A stretch of DNA of 50,005 nucleotides from positions 1-50,005 of IMG/VR virus record IMGVR_UViG_3300047560_001339. One strand, 5' to 3'. The notes beneath the pieces are model-generated. The model made no database searches. It was not told the DNA's origin and saw only the letters and a program-made list of their open reading frames with translations. Positions 21,744 to 30,791 of this stretch are shown in pieces. The position numbers and the translations under genes were made by a program. Numbering within the stretch: position 1 is the first letter of the stretch; every line of letters starts with the position of its first letter. Source of the DNA: a virus.

Positions 21744-22712
21744 ATGGCAAGCACCTATTCAAACCTAAAAATAGAGCTCATCGGGACAGGCGATCAGTCT
21801 GGTACCTGGGGTACGACTACGAATACCAATTTAGGTACAGCGATTGAAGAAGCTATTACAGGCTCAGCTGACGTATCTTTTTCAAGTGCTGATGTAACGC
21901 TAACCCTCACTAATACTAATGGTTCTCAAACTGCTCGTAATTTAAGACTAAGACTTACTGGTACTTCTGGTGGTGCTCGTAATTTAACCGTGCCAGATAT
22001 TGAAAAATTCTATTTAGTTGCTAATGAATTAGCAGACGATGTTACTGTTAAAAATTCAACTGGTACAACTTATACCATTCCAGCAGGAACTACAGGCCAA
22101 GTATTTAGTACAGGCGCTGGTATTAAATCCACACTAAGTTTCTTTGAAGGTGAGATTCTATCAAGTGCTGCGTATATATTAGGCGGGGATATTGAGAATA
22201 CACCTATAGGTTCTATCACTCCGTCAACAGGTGGATTTACTACATTAAATTCTACAGGTGGTGCTTTAAACGGTTCTATTGGCGCTACAACTGCTAATAC
22301 TGGTAAATTTACAACATTACAAACAACAGGTAATGTAACACTAGGCGATGCTTCATCTGACACAGTTACCTTCAATGCAGGTACAGCGGTTATACCTAAT
22401 AACTTAATATTTAGTGGTACAGGATCTATCACTCTACCAACAGGTACTACCGCAGAAGAACCTGGCACACCGACTGCAGGTATGGTAAGATTTAACACAA
22501 CGACAAATAAATTTGAAGGTTACGATGGTACCTCTTGGGGTCCATTAGGTGGCGGTAATAAAACTGATACAGGTCTATGGCAAAATGCATATACAATTAC
22601 AGAAAACCAATCTATTTCAACTGGCTACAATGCATCAAGCGTTGGCCCAATCACAATCAACTCAGGTATCTCTGTCACAGTGCCAACTGACAGTACTTGG
22701 TTAGTATTATAA
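21744..22712 (+). CDS. Tail fibre protein
   Basis: 322 residues. The N-terminal domain (YSNLKIELIGTGDQSGTWGT, TNTNLGTAIEEAITGS) is widespread in fibres of aquatic phages. The middle is repetitive beta (GGFTTLNSTGGALNGSIGAT). The region GTPTAGMVRFNTTTNKFEGY is a common fibre element, and the end ISVTVPTDSTWLVL matches the C-terminus of the fibre at 19068. Likely a trimeric fibre or adaptor for the adhesins that follow. AAAAGGACGATTT precedes the ATG. Confidence 0.75.
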   Translation: MASTYSNLKIELIGTGDQSGTWGTTTNTNLGTAIEEAITGSADVSFSSADVTLTLTNTNGSQTARNLRLRLTGTSGGARNLTVPDIEKFYLVANELADDVTVKNSTGTTYTIPAGTTGQVFSTGAGIKSTLSFFEGEILSSAAYILGGDIENTPIGSITPSTGGFTTLNSTGGALNGSIGATTANTGKFTTLQTTGNVTLGDASSDTVTFNAGTAVIPNNLIFSGTGSITLPTGTTAEEPGTPTAGMVRFNTTTNKFEGYDGTSWGPLGGGNKTDTGLWQNAYTITENQSISTGYNASSVGPITINSGISVTVPTDSTWLVL

Positions 22713-22725
22713 TTAGGAGAACACA

Positions 22726-23856
22726 ATGGCATCAACGATAAATGCAATCACAACAGGAGCTGGTGGTATAGTCACAACGGGTGACTCATCAGGACAAATA
22801 GGACTTCAATCAAATGGATCTACAGTAGCTACTTTAACTTCTACTGGACTTACAATTACTGGTGCATTATCAGCTTCTGGTCAATTAAATCTTCCTACAT
22901 GGACTACAGGTACACGTCCTTCAACACCTCCAACAGGTACAACTGGATACAATACAACAACTAATCAAATTGAAGTTTACAATGCTACATATTCATCATG
23001 GGCTAATGCTGGTACTTCAGGTGCATCTGGTACAGCAACTTATTTAGTCGTTGCTGGAGGCGCTGGTGGAGGATCAACACAAGGCGGAGGTGGCGGCGCT
23101 GGTGGTTATATTACTGGATCATTTACTATAAATTTAGGATCAGGAACTGTTTATACAGCTGTCGTTGGAGCTGGTGGTTCTGGAGCAACAAGTAGAAATG
23201 CTGCATCTTCTTCTGGATCAAACTCAACATTTACAGGCGCTACTACCGCAGTAGGTGGAGGTGCTGGAACATCATTTGGTGCTGCTGGAGCTACTGGAGG
23301 TTCTGGAGGTGGAGCAAGTGGTGGATTCGGTACATACTCAGGATATGCAGGAACTCCTGGACAAGGTAATAGTGGTGGATTTAGTACTAACTATAGTACA
23401 TATGGTTTAGGTGCTGGAGGCGGTGGAGCATCAAGTAACGGAACTAATGCTGCTCCTGGAGGTTTAGTAGCACCAGCTGGTGCGGGTGGAACAGGAACTT
23501 CTAACTCTATTACTGGCACACCTGTTGGTTATGCTGGAGGTGGTGGCGGAGGTGGAGACATAAGAGCGCCATTAAGTACAGCTGGAGGAACAGCGTCTAG
23601 CGGAGGTGGTGCAGGGGGATCTGGACCATCAAATGCAGGAACTGCAGGAACTGCAAACACTGGTGGCGGCGGTGGTGGCGGTGCATTTAGTAACCCAGGA
23701 GATGGACCAGGAGGTAATGGCGGTTCAGGTGTAGTTATTCTTTCAGTACCTACTGCAGTATACTCAGGTACTACAACAGGTAGCCCAACAATTACTACAT
23801 CAGGTTCTAATACAATTATCAAGTGGACCTCTGGTTCAGGTACATACACAGCTTAA
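22726..23856 (+). CDS. Glycine-rich adhesin 1
   Basis: 376 residues. The head has the motif RPSTPPTGTTGYNTTTNQIE (type A, shared with the proteins at 26657 and 27680), then a YLVVAGGAGGG entry into a long glycine-rich domain (poly-Gly tracts as in polyglycine-II phage adhesins). The conserved tail is SGVVILSVPTAVYSGTTTG. Such domains form tips that bind host receptors. First of five paralogues. TTAGGAGAACACA precedes the ATG. Confidence 0.75.
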   Translation: MASTINAITTGAGGIVTTGDSSGQIGLQSNGSTVATLTSTGLTITGALSASGQLNLPTWTTGTRPSTPPTGTTGYNTTTNQIEVYNATYSSWANAGTSGASGTATYLVVAGGAGGGSTQGGGGGAGGYITGSFTINLGSGTVYTAVVGAGGSGATSRNAASSSGSNSTFTGATTAVGGGAGTSFGAAGATGGSGGGASGGFGTYSGYAGTPGQGNSGGFSTNYSTYGLGAGGGGASSNGTNAAPGGLVAPAGAGGTGTSNSITGTPVGYAGGGGGGGDIRAPLSTAGGTASSGGGAGGSGPSNAGTAGTANTGGGGGGGAFSNPGDGPGGNGGSGVVILSVPTAVYSGTTTGSPTITTSGSNTIIKWTSGSGTYTA

Positions 23857-23865
23857 GGATAAACT

Positions 23866-25101
23866 ATGTCAAGCATTTTACTTAACGGAGATACATCAGG
23901 TACCTTAACACTGACAGTGCCAGCAATAGCGGGCTCTAATACCATCACACTGCCAGCAGCTACAGGTACGATTATCACAACAGCGTCAACATCAAACATA
24001 CCTAATACTGTCAACTGGACCACAGTGCAAACATCAAGTGTGAACCCAGCAGTAGCAGGTACAGGCTACCCAATGAATACGACGTCTGGTACATTATCTG
24101 TAACACTTCCAGCATCTCCTACAGCAGGGCAAATTATTTCTATTCTTGACTATGCAGGAACGGCAGCTACAAATAATATTACAGTTAATCCAAATGGTAA
24201 TAAATTACAAGGTTCTACAGGTACAGGCATAATTAGTACAAACCGTACTTGCGTAAATTTAGTTTATGTAGACTCAACTCAAGGTTGGTTATATTATTCC
24301 GATGTTTACTCTTCAGGAAACCCTTCTCCTGTTCAATACACAATTACATATTTATCCGTAGCAGGCGGCGGTGGCGGTGGTCAAGGAGGTAACTTTTGGG
24401 TTGGTGGTGCTGGTGGCGCTGGTGGATTAGTATCTGGTTCATTTTCTGCAACAGCAGGAACAACTTATTCAGTCACTGTAGGTGGCGGAGGTGCTGCAGC
24501 TAGTGCAGGTGGTTCTTCAACTTTAACTGGAGTTACAACTGCAGTAGGTGGAGGTGCTGGTGGTGCTAATAGTGGTGGTGCTTCTGGAGGATCAGGCGGT
24601 GGTGGATCTGGTCAAAACGGTGGTACTGCTGGTGGATCTGGTACTCCAGGTCAAGGTTTTGCAGGTGGTACAGGTTATCCAGGTTCTCCTTCTTTTGCTA
24701 GTGGTGGCGGAGGCGGTGCAGGTGGAGTTGGATCTAATGGTCCTTCATCTGGTGGTGCTTCTGGTGGAGTTGGATCAGCTTCTTCAATTACAGGTACACC
24801 TGCTTTCTATGCAGGCGGAGGTGGCGGAGCATCTAACGTAAACCCACAAGGTACTGGTGGTAGTGGAGGTGGTGGTACAGGTTCACAAGGTGGTACAGGT
24901 TCTGCAGGAACTGCTAATACTGGTGGTGGCGGTGGTGGTTCTGGAGGAGGTACAGGTTCTACTGGCGGTTCAGGCGTAGTTATTTTATCCGTACCTACTG
25001 CAAACTATACTGGTACTACAACAGGCTCTCCTACAATTACAACATCAGGTAGCAATACAATTATTAAATTTACTTCTGGTTCAGGAAGCTACACAGCATA
25101 A
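23866..25101 (+). CDS. Glycine-rich adhesin 2
   Basis: 411 residues. It has a type-B head (LLNGDTSGTLTLTVPAIAGS, NTITLPAATGTI), a second N-terminal domain with DYAGTAATNNITVNPNG, then YLSVAGGGGGGQGG and a long glycine-rich domain. The conserved SGVVILSVPTANYTGTTTG tail ends it. Its stop overlaps the next start. The different head suggests attachment to another fibre part than adhesin 1. Confidence 0.75.
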   Translation: MSSILLNGDTSGTLTLTVPAIAGSNTITLPAATGTIITTASTSNIPNTVNWTTVQTSSVNPAVAGTGYPMNTTSGTLSVTLPASPTAGQIISILDYAGTAATNNITVNPNGNKLQGSTGTGIISTNRTCVNLVYVDSTQGWLYYSDVYSSGNPSPVQYTITYLSVAGGGGGGQGGNFWVGGAGGAGGLVSGSFSATAGTTYSVTVGGGGAAASAGGSSTLTGVTTAVGGGAGGANSGGASGGSGGGGSGQNGGTAGGSGTPGQGFAGGTGYPGSPSFASGGGGGAGGVGSNGPSSGGASGGVGSASSITGTPAFYAGGGGGASNVNPQGTGGSGGGGTGSQGGTGSAGTANTGGGGGGSGGGTGSTGGSGVVILSVPTANYTGTTTGSPTITTSGSNTIIKFTSGSGSYTA

Positions 25102-26360
25102 TGGCAAAGTTTGGTATAGCAGGAGATACGTCTGGTGTTATAACAGTGCAAGGTCCAGCAATTGCAGGATCAAACACATTAACATGGCCAGCAGAAACAG
25201 GTACTGCGGTTTTAAGTAATTCATCAACCATGCCAAATACAATTGCATGGAATACAACACCGCAAACAACTGGATTTACAGCTACTGCTAACGCAGGATA
25301 TTTTTGTAATACAACAAGTGCAGCGTTTACAGTAACACTACCAGCAACTCCAACTCGTGGTCAGTTTGTAGTCATTGTTGATTATGCAGGAACTGCAGCT
25401 ACTAATAATATAACTGTGGCAGGTAACGGTGCAAATATTAATGGCACCTCTGGTAATGCAACTTTAAAAACAAACCGTCAAGGTATTACACTAACTTATA
25501 TTGATTCAACACAAGGTTGGTTAGCTTCAAGTAACGTTTATGGTGGATCAACGCCTTTTACACAGCCCTATTCAATTTCTTATTTAGTTGAAGCTGGTGG
25601 TGCTGGCGGAGGCTCATGTACAACTACTGGATTTCCATATGCTGGTGGAGGCGGTGGAGCTGGTGGATTACTAACAGGAACTGCATCATTTACGCCAACG
25701 CAAGTTTATACAATTACTGTGGGTGGTGGTGGTGCGGTAAATACAAATGGTACAAACTCTGTATTATCAGGATCAGGCGTTACAACCCAAACTGCCGTAG
25801 GTGGGGGTTATGGAGGTAATAATGGACCTGGTTTTAATGGTGCTTCAGGCGGTTGTGGCGGTGGCGGTGGAGCTGCTCAACCTGGTACTTTTGCTACTGG
25901 TGGTGCTGGTACGCCTGGTCAAGGATATGGTGGGGGTAATGGTGGCGGTGTTTCATCTAACTCATCAGCAGGTGGCGGAGGTGGTACAGCGGCAGCGGCA
26001 TTAAATGCTTCAGATAATAATCCAACAGCAGGTGGTGCAGGTGCTGCTTCATCTATTACAGGAACTCCAGCTAATTATGGTGGTGGTGGCGGAGGTGGAT
26101 CTGAAACTGCTACTGCAGGTGCTGGTGGTGCTGGTGGTGGCGGTGCTGGTGCTGGTGGTAATGCAACTGCTAATACTGGTGGCGGTGGCGGTGGAGGCCG
26201 TAGAAATAGTGGTACTGGAGGTACAGGTGGTTCTGGTGTAGTTGTTCTTTCTATTCCAACTGCTAAATACACAGGTACAACCACTGGTTCACCTACTGTA
26301 ACTACCTCTGGGTCAAATACTATATTAAAATATACAGCTTCAGGAACTTACACAGCATAG
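25101..26360 (+). CDS. Glycine-rich adhesin 3
   Basis: 419 residues, a close paralogue of the preceding protein: type-B head (GIAGDTSGVITVQGPAIAGS), DYAGTAATNNITVAGNG, a glycine-rich domain with YGGGNGGGVSSNSSAGGGGG, and a slightly divergent tail (SGVVVLSIPTAKYTGTTTG). Coupled to the gene before by TAATG. Confidence 0.75.
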   Translation: MAKFGIAGDTSGVITVQGPAIAGSNTLTWPAETGTAVLSNSSTMPNTIAWNTTPQTTGFTATANAGYFCNTTSAAFTVTLPATPTRGQFVVIVDYAGTAATNNITVAGNGANINGTSGNATLKTNRQGITLTYIDSTQGWLASSNVYGGSTPFTQPYSISYLVEAGGAGGGSCTTTGFPYAGGGGGAGGLLTGTASFTPTQVYTITVGGGGAVNTNGTNSVLSGSGVTTQTAVGGGYGGNNGPGFNGASGGCGGGGGAAQPGTFATGGAGTPGQGYGGGNGGGVSSNSSAGGGGGTAAAALNASDNNPTAGGAGAASSITGTPANYGGGGGGGSETATAGAGGAGGGGAGAGGNATANTGGGGGGGRRNSGTGGTGGSGVVVLSIPTAKYTGTTTGSPTVTTSGSNTILKYTASGTYTA

Positions 26361-26369
26361 GGTATAATT

Positions 26370-26660
26370 ATGGCAAAGATGACTATAGAAGAATTAATTA
26401 AAGAATTTAGTAACGAACAAGGTTTTCAATTTGGTATTGACATTGTGATGAAGTCATTACGACCAGGTGCACTTTACGGCTTATCAGCCTCTGGAGGTAC
26501 TTTTGAAATCGTATCGTGGGATGAGTCAAACGAATTACCACCACCATCATCACAAGAAATACGAGATGAATATATTCGTCACCAAACGATTCGTGAATTT
26601 ATAGATATGTTAGAAGCAAATAAAAAGAATAAAAAAACTAGGGTCAGGAAAGCCGCATGA
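26370..26660 (+). CDS. Small fibre-cassette protein (possible assembly factor)
   Basis: 96 residues, charged, not glycine-rich, set between adhesins 3 and 4. Core: IDIVMKSLRPGALYGLSASG, FEIVSWDESNELPPPSSQEI, then a helix (YIRHQTIREFIDML) and a Lys/Arg tail. Small non-structural genes inside fibre cassettes are often fibre chaperones, but no family match is sure (a remote XkdW-like pattern at best). TATAAT ends 1 nt before the ATG and no Shine-Dalgarno is seen; the next ATG at 26379 is an alternative. Confidence 0.5.
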   Translation: MAKMTIEELIKEFSNEQGFQFGIDIVMKSLRPGALYGLSASGGTFEIVSWDESNELPPPSSQEIRDEYIRHQTIREFIDMLEANKKNKKTRVRKAA

Positions 26661-27661
26661 GCTTAGGTATATCTAGTACTGGTGGAATGACTTTACCTAC
26701 ATGGACATCGGCAACTCGCCCATCTACACCATCTGCAGGCCAAACAGGATTTAATACATCTTTAAATTCTTTAGAAGTATATAATGGGTCATCTTGGATT
26801 ATTACAGCTACAGCCCCTACCTATACAGCTTCTTATTTAGTAGTTGCTGGTGGAGGGGGTGGTGGTAATAATGGAGGTGGCGGTGCTGGTGGTTATTTAA
26901 CTGGAACTATGACTTTAAATGCCGGTATTATTTATACAGCTACAGTTGGAGGTGGAGGAGCTGGATCACCACAACAAGTTAATGGAGCAGGTACAAAAGG
27001 CACTTCAGGAAATGATTCATCTATATCAGGCTCAGGATTGACAACTATTACATCAACTGCTGGAGGTTATGGTGCGGGGGGTGATACAAATAATACAGGA
27101 GGTTCTGGAGGTTCTGGAGGTGGTGGTGCAGGAGCATCAAGTGCAATAGGTTCTGGTACTCCAGGCCAAGGTAATAATGGTGGAAATGGTGGTAGTAATC
27201 AAGTAGGTGGTGGAGGTGGTGGATCTGGCAGTACAGGTGGTAATGGAACTGCTACAAGCACGGGAGTAGGAGGTTCTGGCGGATCTGGTACTGCTTCATC
27301 AATTACAGGATCATCAGTAACATACGCTTCAGGTGGTGGTGGTGCTGGAGGTCAAAATGGAGGCACAGGCGGAACTGCTTCAGCAGGTGGTGGTGCTAAT
27401 GGAGGAAATGGGGGTTCAGCAGGTACAGTAGGAGGTACGGCTACAGCCAATACAGGTGGTGGTGGTGGAGGTGGTGGCACTAATGGAGATACTTCACCTT
27501 ATCCAAGATTAGCTGGTGGAGCTGGAGGTTCGGGTGTAGTTATTTTATCTGTCCCAACTGCAAACTATTCAGGTACAACGACAGGAAGTCCTACGATTAC
27601 AACATCAGGTGCTAATACAATTATTAAATGGACCTCTGGTTCAGGAACTTATACAGCTTAA
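26657..27661 (+). CDS. Glycine-rich adhesin 4
   Basis: 334 residues. Short type-A head (LPTWTSATRPSTPSAGQTGF, NSLEVYNGSSW), YLVVAGGGGGGNNGGGGAG, long glycine-rich domain, conserved tail SGVVILSVPTANYSGTTTG. Overlaps the small gene before it by 4 nt (ATGA). Receptor-binding tip candidate. Confidence 0.75.
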   Translation: MSLGISSTGGMTLPTWTSATRPSTPSAGQTGFNTSLNSLEVYNGSSWIITATAPTYTASYLVVAGGGGGGNNGGGGAGGYLTGTMTLNAGIIYTATVGGGGAGSPQQVNGAGTKGTSGNDSSISGSGLTTITSTAGGYGAGGDTNNTGGSGGSGGGGAGASSAIGSGTPGQGNNGGNGGSNQVGGGGGGSGSTGGNGTATSTGVGGSGGSGTASSITGSSVTYASGGGGAGGQNGGTGGTASAGGGANGGNGGSAGTVGGTATANTGGGGGGGGTNGDTSPYPRLAGGAGGSGVVILSVPTANYSGTTTGSPTITTSGANTIIKWTSGSGTYTA

Positions 27662-27679
27662 AGATTTTAGGAGAAACAA

Positions 27680-28675
27680 ATGGCATTTATATTAGGTGGA
27701 ACAACAGGCGCAGGATTTCCTAGCTGGACAACAGCAGCAAGGCCTACATCACCCGCAACAGGACAAACTGGATATAACACAAGCTATGCTCAGCTAGAAG
27801 TTTATAACGGTACTTCATGGGTCTTAGTTTCTACTGCACCTACATATACTGCTTCATATTTAGTAGTTGCTGGAGGCGGAGGCGGAGGTCAAAATGGACC
27901 AAATACTGGACGGGGTGGCGGAGGAGGTGCTGGTGGATATTTAACTGGTACTACAACTCTAGCTGTCGGTACAGTTTATACAGCGGTAGTAGGTGCTGGC
28001 GGATCTAGTCAGACTTATGGATCTTCTGCGTCTGGAAGTAATTCTACATTTACTGGATTAACAACCGCCATAGGCGGAGGTGGTGGCGGAGCAGGAACAG
28101 ATTCACCAAATAATAGAAATGGTGCAAATGGTGGATCAGGCGGTGGAGCGGCTACTTATAATGGATCAGGCACAGCAGGATCTGGTACACCAGGACAAGG
28201 TAACGCTGGTGGATTAGGTACTGAAACAGCACCAGTTTATGGATCAGGCGGAGGTGGTGGGGCAAGTGCTGTAGGCGGATTAGGAACTTCTTCTGCTGGT
28301 GGTAATGGTGGTGCTGGAACCGCATCTTCTATTACAGGTTCTTCAGTTACATACGCTGGTGGAGGTGGAGGGGCATCATATACAACTACTGGCACAGCAG
28401 GCTCAGGTGGAGCTGGTGGAGGTGGTAGAGGTGCAGGTGATGGAAATGGCGGAGGCGGAGGTGCTGCAATTGCTGGAACTGCAAACACTGGTGGTGGTGG
28501 AGGTGGAGGCGCTAATGGCACAAATTATTCTGGTGCTGGAGGTTCGGGTGTAGTTATTATTTCAGTACCTACAGCAAATTATACAGGTACTACAACTGGC
28601 TCACCGACCGTGACAACATCAGGAAGTAATACTATAATTAAATGGACCAGCGGTTCTGGTACATACACAGCTTAA
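27680..28675 (+). CDS. Glycine-rich adhesin 5
   Basis: 331 residues. Type-A head (FPSWTTAARPTSPATGQTGY, AQLEVYNGTSWVLV), YLVVAGGGGGGQNGPN, glycine-rich domain, conserved tail SGVVIISVPTANYTGTTTG. Closest in plan to adhesin 4. TTAGGAGAAACAA precedes the ATG. Last member of the array. Confidence 0.75.
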   Translation: MAFILGGTTGAGFPSWTTAARPTSPATGQTGYNTSYAQLEVYNGTSWVLVSTAPTYTASYLVVAGGGGGGQNGPNTGRGGGGGAGGYLTGTTTLAVGTVYTAVVGAGGSSQTYGSSASGSNSTFTGLTTAIGGGGGGAGTDSPNNRNGANGGSGGGAATYNGSGTAGSGTPGQGNAGGLGTETAPVYGSGGGGGASAVGGLGTSSAGGNGGAGTASSITGSSVTYAGGGGGASYTTTGTAGSGGAGGGGRGAGDGNGGGGGAAIAGTANTGGGGGGGANGTNYSGAGGSGVVIISVPTANYTGTTTGSPTVTTSGSNTIIKWTSGSGTYTA

Positions 28676-28701
28676 CAATTTTTTAACACAAGGAGAAGTA
28701 A

Positions 28702-29028
28702 ATGTCACATTTTGCAAAAGTAACAGACGGTAAGGTAACGCAAGTTATCGTTGCTGAAAAAGAATTCTTTGATACCTATGTAGATTCTACACCAGGTGAA
28801 TGGATTCAAACATCATACAATACTCGTGGTGGCGTACACTATGGTCAAGATGGTCAACCAGATGGCGGTGTTGCATTAAGAGGCAACTATGCTGGTATTG
28901 GTTATACATATGATCGTGCTAACGATGTATTCTATGCACCTAAACCAGGTGATGATTGGGTATTAAATACAACTACATGGACATGGGAAAATCCTAATCC
29001 AGCACCAGTAGAACCACCAGCTGCATAA
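28702..29028 (+). CDS. Conserved phage protein next to fibres, 108 aa
   Basis: Starts MSHFAKVTDGKVTQVIVAEK and contains WIQTSYNTRGGVHY, LRGNYAGIGYTYDRANDVFY and PKPGDDWVLNTTTWTWENP. This pattern is widespread in aquatic phages near fibre genes; the role is unknown (perhaps a fibre-associated or cofibre protein). ACAAGGAGAAGTAA precedes the ATG, and the stop overlaps the next start. Confidence 0.65.
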   Translation: MSHFAKVTDGKVTQVIVAEKEFFDTYVDSTPGEWIQTSYNTRGGVHYGQDGQPDGGVALRGNYAGIGYTYDRANDVFYAPKPGDDWVLNTTTWTWENPNPAPVEPPAA

Positions 29029-29510
29029 TGAAAATCCTAGCTGGGTTTTTAATTACAGTATTTTTAATACTGCTAGTTGAGCTACATCTTTCATCACCAG
29101 CTCGCGCTGAAACTACTGTAATACAGAATAAAGGGATGCCGGTACCTAGTGCCATGGCTCCCTCCATGTCTGCATTTAGTCAAGATGTTTGTGCTGTGCC
29201 TGTATCAGGTGCTGGCAACGTTGGCGTATTTTCTGTTTCTGCAGGGACGGTACTCCTTGATCAGAACTGTGTGAAAATTAAATTAGCCAAAACATTAAAT
29301 GACTTAGGTTTAAAAGTAGCAGCAGTGTCAGTATTATGCCAAGATCAAACTGTATGGGATGCTATGGAGATGTCAGGCTCACCTTGTCCTATGGGCGGTG
29401 CTGTAGGCGCAGCTGCAAAGAAAGCTTGGTTTACTAAATATCCAGAAAGATTTAAAAAACTATATGGTGAGGATTACAATATTCCTGCTCTTCCTCCTAC
29501 TAAGGAGTAA
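29028..29510 (+). CDS. Secreted or membrane-anchored protein, 160 aa
   Basis: N-terminal signal sequence or anchor (ILAGFLITVFLILLVELHLS, then ARAET, a plausible signal peptidase site). The mature part has five cysteines and a predicted globular fold (GNVGVFSVSAGTVLLDQNCV, VAAVSVLCQDQTVWDAMEMS). Role unknown; periplasmic by prediction. The last 47 nt encode, in another frame, the start of the next protein. Confidence 0.55.
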   Translation: MKILAGFLITVFLILLVELHLSSPARAETTVIQNKGMPVPSAMAPSMSAFSQDVCAVPVSGAGNVGVFSVSAGTVLLDQNCVKIKLAKTLNDLGLKVAAVSVLCQDQTVWDAMEMSGSPCPMGGAVGAAAKKAWFTKYPERFKKLYGEDYNIPALPPTKE

Positions 29511-30531
29511 CGCATATGCTTACTGTTATGCGACGCAGTGGTCAACTTATGGTCCAGTATATTCAAGTCTTGGGGTTACGGATAGTACAACTATGCAAGC
29601 TTGTCAGGCTTTGGCTTGTCAACTTTATCCACACATTCCCGAATGCGGTTACACTATTTCGCAACCTGCTTGCACAGCTCAAGTTGAATATAGAACTTTG
29701 TCTTGCCCGATTCACCAATCAGGTGCCATTAATGAAACTAGGACTTATGAATGTTCTTCACAAAGTTGGGGAGCTTGGACAACAACTTCTAACAACTGCA
29801 CACAAGATCCTCCAACGTGTGTTAGTTCTACTGAAACGAGACAAATAACATGCCAAGCTGGTTACACTGGATTAATAACAGAATCAAGAACTTCGATATG
29901 CTCGGATCCATATGGTTCGCCAACTTGGACATCTTGGTCAACAACGTCAGATACTTGCACGATGACAGCGACGAATATCAACAACCCAGTGAGCCCTATA
30001 AGTCCGATCAGTCCAACAAATCCAAACTCGGTGATAAGTCAGCAAGTCACAACTGCTCCAGTACCCCAAACAGAACCTGTAACTGTGCAGGATCTAAGTG
30101 CGCTACCGACGGGGAATCTGGACACTACTTTGGCAGTAACACCAAGTGGGAATACACAAAAATCAGAAAGCACATCTGGGACAGCATCGACGACAACGAC
30201 AAGCTCTACAGTAAGCTCAGTAACACAAAGTACTACGACGACATCGGGTACCGTGAAAGCACCAGAAACACCGAAGGGTAAAGAATTAGTACCAGGCTTT
30301 GGCATTGTATTATCAATGCAGCTTTTAAACTCAGGCTACAACCTGCAGCAATCACAGATAGAAGAACAAATAAAACTCATACAGGAAGAAGATTATGGAC
30401 GACAACAAAACATACTCCTTGAATTTATCAGCGCAAATGATACTGGGGATTATCTTATCAGTGCTAGTGCCAATAGGTGGCGCAGTATATTACGGGATAA
30501 CCCTCTTCAACGATTTGACCTCGACGATTGA
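29464..30531 (+). CDS. Secreted TSP1-like repeat protein
   Basis: 355 residues. Signal peptide RITIFLLFLLLRSNAYA with likely cleavage after AYA. Two thrombospondin-1-like repeats follow: CPIHQSGAINETRTYEC with WGAWTTTSNNC, and CQAGYTGLITESRTSIC with WTSWSTTSDTC. A Thr/Ser/Pro-rich linker and a helical end complete it. TSP1-like modules bind surfaces or glycans. The start overlaps the upstream gene by 47 nt and the end overlaps the next gene by 137 nt, so real frames are nested at both ends. I chose the ATG at 29464 because it supplies the signal peptide; it has only a weak ribosome binding site. Confidence 0.65.
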   Translation: MVRITIFLLFLLLRSNAYAYCYATQWSTYGPVYSSLGVTDSTTMQACQALACQLYPHIPECGYTISQPACTAQVEYRTLSCPIHQSGAINETRTYECSSQSWGAWTTTSNNCTQDPPTCVSSTETRQITCQAGYTGLITESRTSICSDPYGSPTWTSWSTTSDTCTMTATNINNPVSPISPISPTNPNSVISQQVTTAPVPQTEPVTVQDLSALPTGNLDTTLAVTPSGNTQKSESTSGTASTTTTSSTVSSVTQSTTTTSGTVKAPETPKGKELVPGFGIVLSMQLLNSGYNLQQSQIEEQIKLIQEEDYGRQQNILLEFISANDTGDYLISASANRWRSILRDNPLQRFDLDD

Positions 30532-30790
30532 GGAAGTAAAAAAGATGAGCACAGTTGAAACAAGAATCACAGTGCTTGAAGATAGATCTAAATCAGTAGA
30601 ACGTCAATTAGTCGATGTGATGATGTCTAACAATCGTGCATTAGAAAAAGCAAATGAAGCTTATGGTAAAGCCATTGAAGCTAATAGCGTTGCTAAAGGT
30701 ACCGCAGATAAAGTTGTAGATACTGTAACTAATGTTAAAGACGAAATGAAACAATTAAGAAAGGCAATGGTTAACCCATTGAATAACTAA
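30395..30790 (+). CDS. Membrane-anchored coiled-coil protein of the lysis cassette
   Basis: 131 residues: one transmembrane helix (residues 14-37, MILGIILSVLVPIGGAVYYG), then a long helical coiled coil (VETRITVLEDRSKSVERQLV). Gene order before holin and lysozyme suggests a spanin-like or holin-regulating role; no lipobox is seen. The first 137 nt overlap the preceding gene in another frame. AGGAAGAAG precedes the ATG. Confidence 0.55.
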   Translation: MDDNKTYSLNLSAQMILGIILSVLVPIGGAVYYGITLFNDLTSTIEEVKKMSTVETRITVLEDRSKSVERQLVDVMMSNNRALEKANEAYGKAIEANSVAKGTADKVVDTVTNVKDEMKQLRKAMVNPLNN

Positions 30791-30791
30791 T

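Noticed and set aside
22070-28521. Long minus-strand Pro/Ala/Val-rich frames in the fibre region
   Set aside because: They are antisense images of glycine/threonine-rich coding (GGN read backwards gives Pro), not genes.
24548-28553. Plus-strand Val/Leu/Gln-rich frames inside the adhesins
   Set aside because: Out-of-frame readings of GGTGG-type repeats with the low-complexity make-up expected by chance.
22726-28675. Whether the repeated GGTGGTGG tracts are a CRISPR array or satellite
   Set aside because: No constant repeat-spacer pattern; they are glycine codons inside open frames.
29516-29848. Plus-strand frame of 110 codons with AAGGAG before its ATG
   Set aside because: It runs in another frame inside the TSP1-like gene, whose cysteine/tryptophan repeats and signal peptide are clear. 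The AAGGAG arises from codons for L-R-S in that signal peptide.
29850-30281. Plus-strand frame of 143 codons
   Set aside because: It overlaps the Ser/Thr linker of the TSP1-like protein in another frame. Its Ser/Asn/Lys/Asp make-up is what the shifted reading of ACN/TCN/CCN codons gives.
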